Assembly (NCBI GenBank): GCA_028344155.1
Contig: JAOMAI010000005.1
Coordinates: 1-49,020 of the forward strand
Source of the DNA: Candidatus Nitrosopelagicus sp.
Lineage (GTDB): Archaea > Thermoproteota > Nitrososphaeria > Nitrososphaerales > Nitrosopumilaceae
Direction: 5' to 3'
Length of the DNA: 49,020 nucleotides
Shown here: one piece after another, positions 48,457 to 49,020 of the stretch
Position numbering within the stretch: position 1 is the first letter of the stretch
Layout: every line of letters begins with the position of its first letter
The notes under the pieces: model-generated
Databases searched by the model: none
What the model saw: only the letters and a program-made list of their open reading frames with translations
Told to the model about the DNA's origin: nothing
Program-made: the position numbers and the translations under genes

Positions 48457-49020
48457 GTAAAATGGAACCTTTAAAATTTGGTGTTATTGGTTGTTCAAAA
48501 ATTGCAAAACGTTCAGTAATTCCTGCTATATTAAAATCAGAATTTACAGAACTTGAAATAATTGGCAGTCGTTCATCAGATAGAGCAAAAGAATTTGTTA
48601 ATGAATTTAATTGTAAAAAATTTGGTAATTATGAAGATGTAATTTCAGATAGTTCAGTTGATGCAGTATACATTTCAACTCCAATAGGTACACATGAAGA
48701 ATGGTCTAAAAAGGCAACAGCCGCAGGTAAGCATGTTTACGTTGAAAAATCATCTACACAACATCTTGAACGTGCACGAGAAATGATTGATTCGGCAAAA
48801 CAAAACAATGTACGTCTAATGGAAGGCTTCATGTTCAGATTTCATCCACAACACAAAAAAGTAAAAGATTTGATCAATGAAAATAGAATTGGAGAACTTG
48901 TATCGTTCAACGGTAATTTTGGTTTTCCATCATTCCCAGAGGGAGATATTAGATATGATATGGAACTAGGAGGAGGGTTCTTGAATGATTGTGGATGTTA
49001 TCCAATTTGCGCAAGTAGAA
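48453..49020 (+). CDS. Gfo/Idh/MocA-family oxidoreductase (partial)
   Basis: Begins MSKMEPLKFGVIGCSKIAKR at the ATG at 48453 and is cut by the window end after 189 codons. It has the NAD(P) Rossmann fold (FGVIGCSKIAKRSVIPAI), AVYISTPIGTHEEW, and HVYVEKSSTQH with the Glu-Lys of the family (EKP in most, EKS here), then MEGFMFRFHPQHKKVKDLI and the DCGCYP segment. Members acting on NDP-3-keto-sugars in deoxysugar synthesis have this form. Coupled with the 2,3-dehydratase, an NDP-hexose 3-ketoreductase is the leading guess. Confidence 0.82.
   Translation, partial: MSKMEPLKFGVIGCSKIAKRSVIPAILKSEFTELEIIGSRSSDRAKEFVNEFNCKKFGNYEDVISDSSVDAVYISTPIGTHEEWSKKATAAGKHVYVEKSSTQHLERAREMIDSAKQNNVRLMEGFMFRFHPQHKKVKDLINENRIGELVSFNGNFGFPSFPEGDIRYDMELGGGFLNDCGCYPICASR

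Overview
The window is AT-rich archaeal DNA and almost certainly comes from an ammonia-oxidising thaumarchaeon (Nitrososphaerota, Nitrosopumilus or Nitrosarchaeum type). The evidence is the gene set: TFB, SRP19 and SRP54, eIF5A, eIF1A, aIF2-beta, S8e, S17e, S11, topoisomerase VI A and B, RIO1 and Dim2, a histone, PDCD5, RtcB, Gar1, F420 synthesis (CofE), ScpA/ScpB, a plastocyanin-like blue copper protein and many small thaumarchaeal-type hypotheticals. Genes are packed tightly on both strands. There is no gene-free stretch over 300 bases, and no insertion sequence, CRISPR array or rRNA was seen.

Layout. 1-5.7 kb: leuD (cut by the window edge) and leuC, cofE, srp54, dph6, eIF5A and an unknown gene. 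5.77 kb: intron-containing tRNA-Tyr. 5.9-10.4 kb: alcohol dehydrogenase, then scpA, scpB, rps8e, srp19, gar1 and tfb. 10.5-17 kb: sufC, a HemQ/chlorite dismutase-like protein with a DUF1802 protein and an aldo/keto reductase, a large secreted Ig-like protein, and the purine salvage pair apt-mtnP. 17-18.4 kb: four small unknown genes. 18.5-24.6 kb: a membrane-tethered Hsp20-like protein, then a long minus-strand run (top6A, top6B, dim2, rio1, eIF1A, DUF424, aIF2-beta, DUF5679). 24.8-31.9 kb: membrane proteins, uppS, a Nudix hydrolase, pyrF, purA and small zinc proteins. 32-35.8 kb: tRNA-modification genes (sua5, a THUMP protein, a MoaD-Cgi121 fusion), rps17e, tatD and a histone. 35.8-41.9 kb is the most accessory-looking part: tRNA-Cys, blue copper protein, an AIPR-family defence protein, small zinc and membrane proteins, a pentapeptide-repeat protein and tRNA-Thr. 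42-47 kb: a phosphohexomutase, thiL, rps11, pdcd5 and rtcB. The right edge opens what looks like a deoxysugar locus: an SDR, a half-size NDP-hexose 2,3-dehydratase and a Gfo/Idh/MocA oxidoreductase cut by the window end.

Expression. Many genes carry a TATA-like box centred 25-28 bases before the start codon, so most transcripts are probably leaderless. This rule was used to move several starts, including TTG and GTG starts. Co-oriented genes often overlap by ATGA. Convergent genes often overlap tail to tail by four bases that supply both stop codons.

The observations most worth checking are the MoaD-Cgi121 fusion opposite sua5 and the THUMP gene; a conserved-looking N-terminal extension of uppS with no normal start codon; the single-domain 2,3-dehydratase; a YggX-like domain joined to a zinc ribbon; the membrane-anchored Hsp20-like protein; a palindromic TATA box placed equally for tRNA-Thr and a divergent mutase gene; and dyad operators before two paralogous winged-helix regulators. 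All functions are assigned by reading the sequence; no database search was run.
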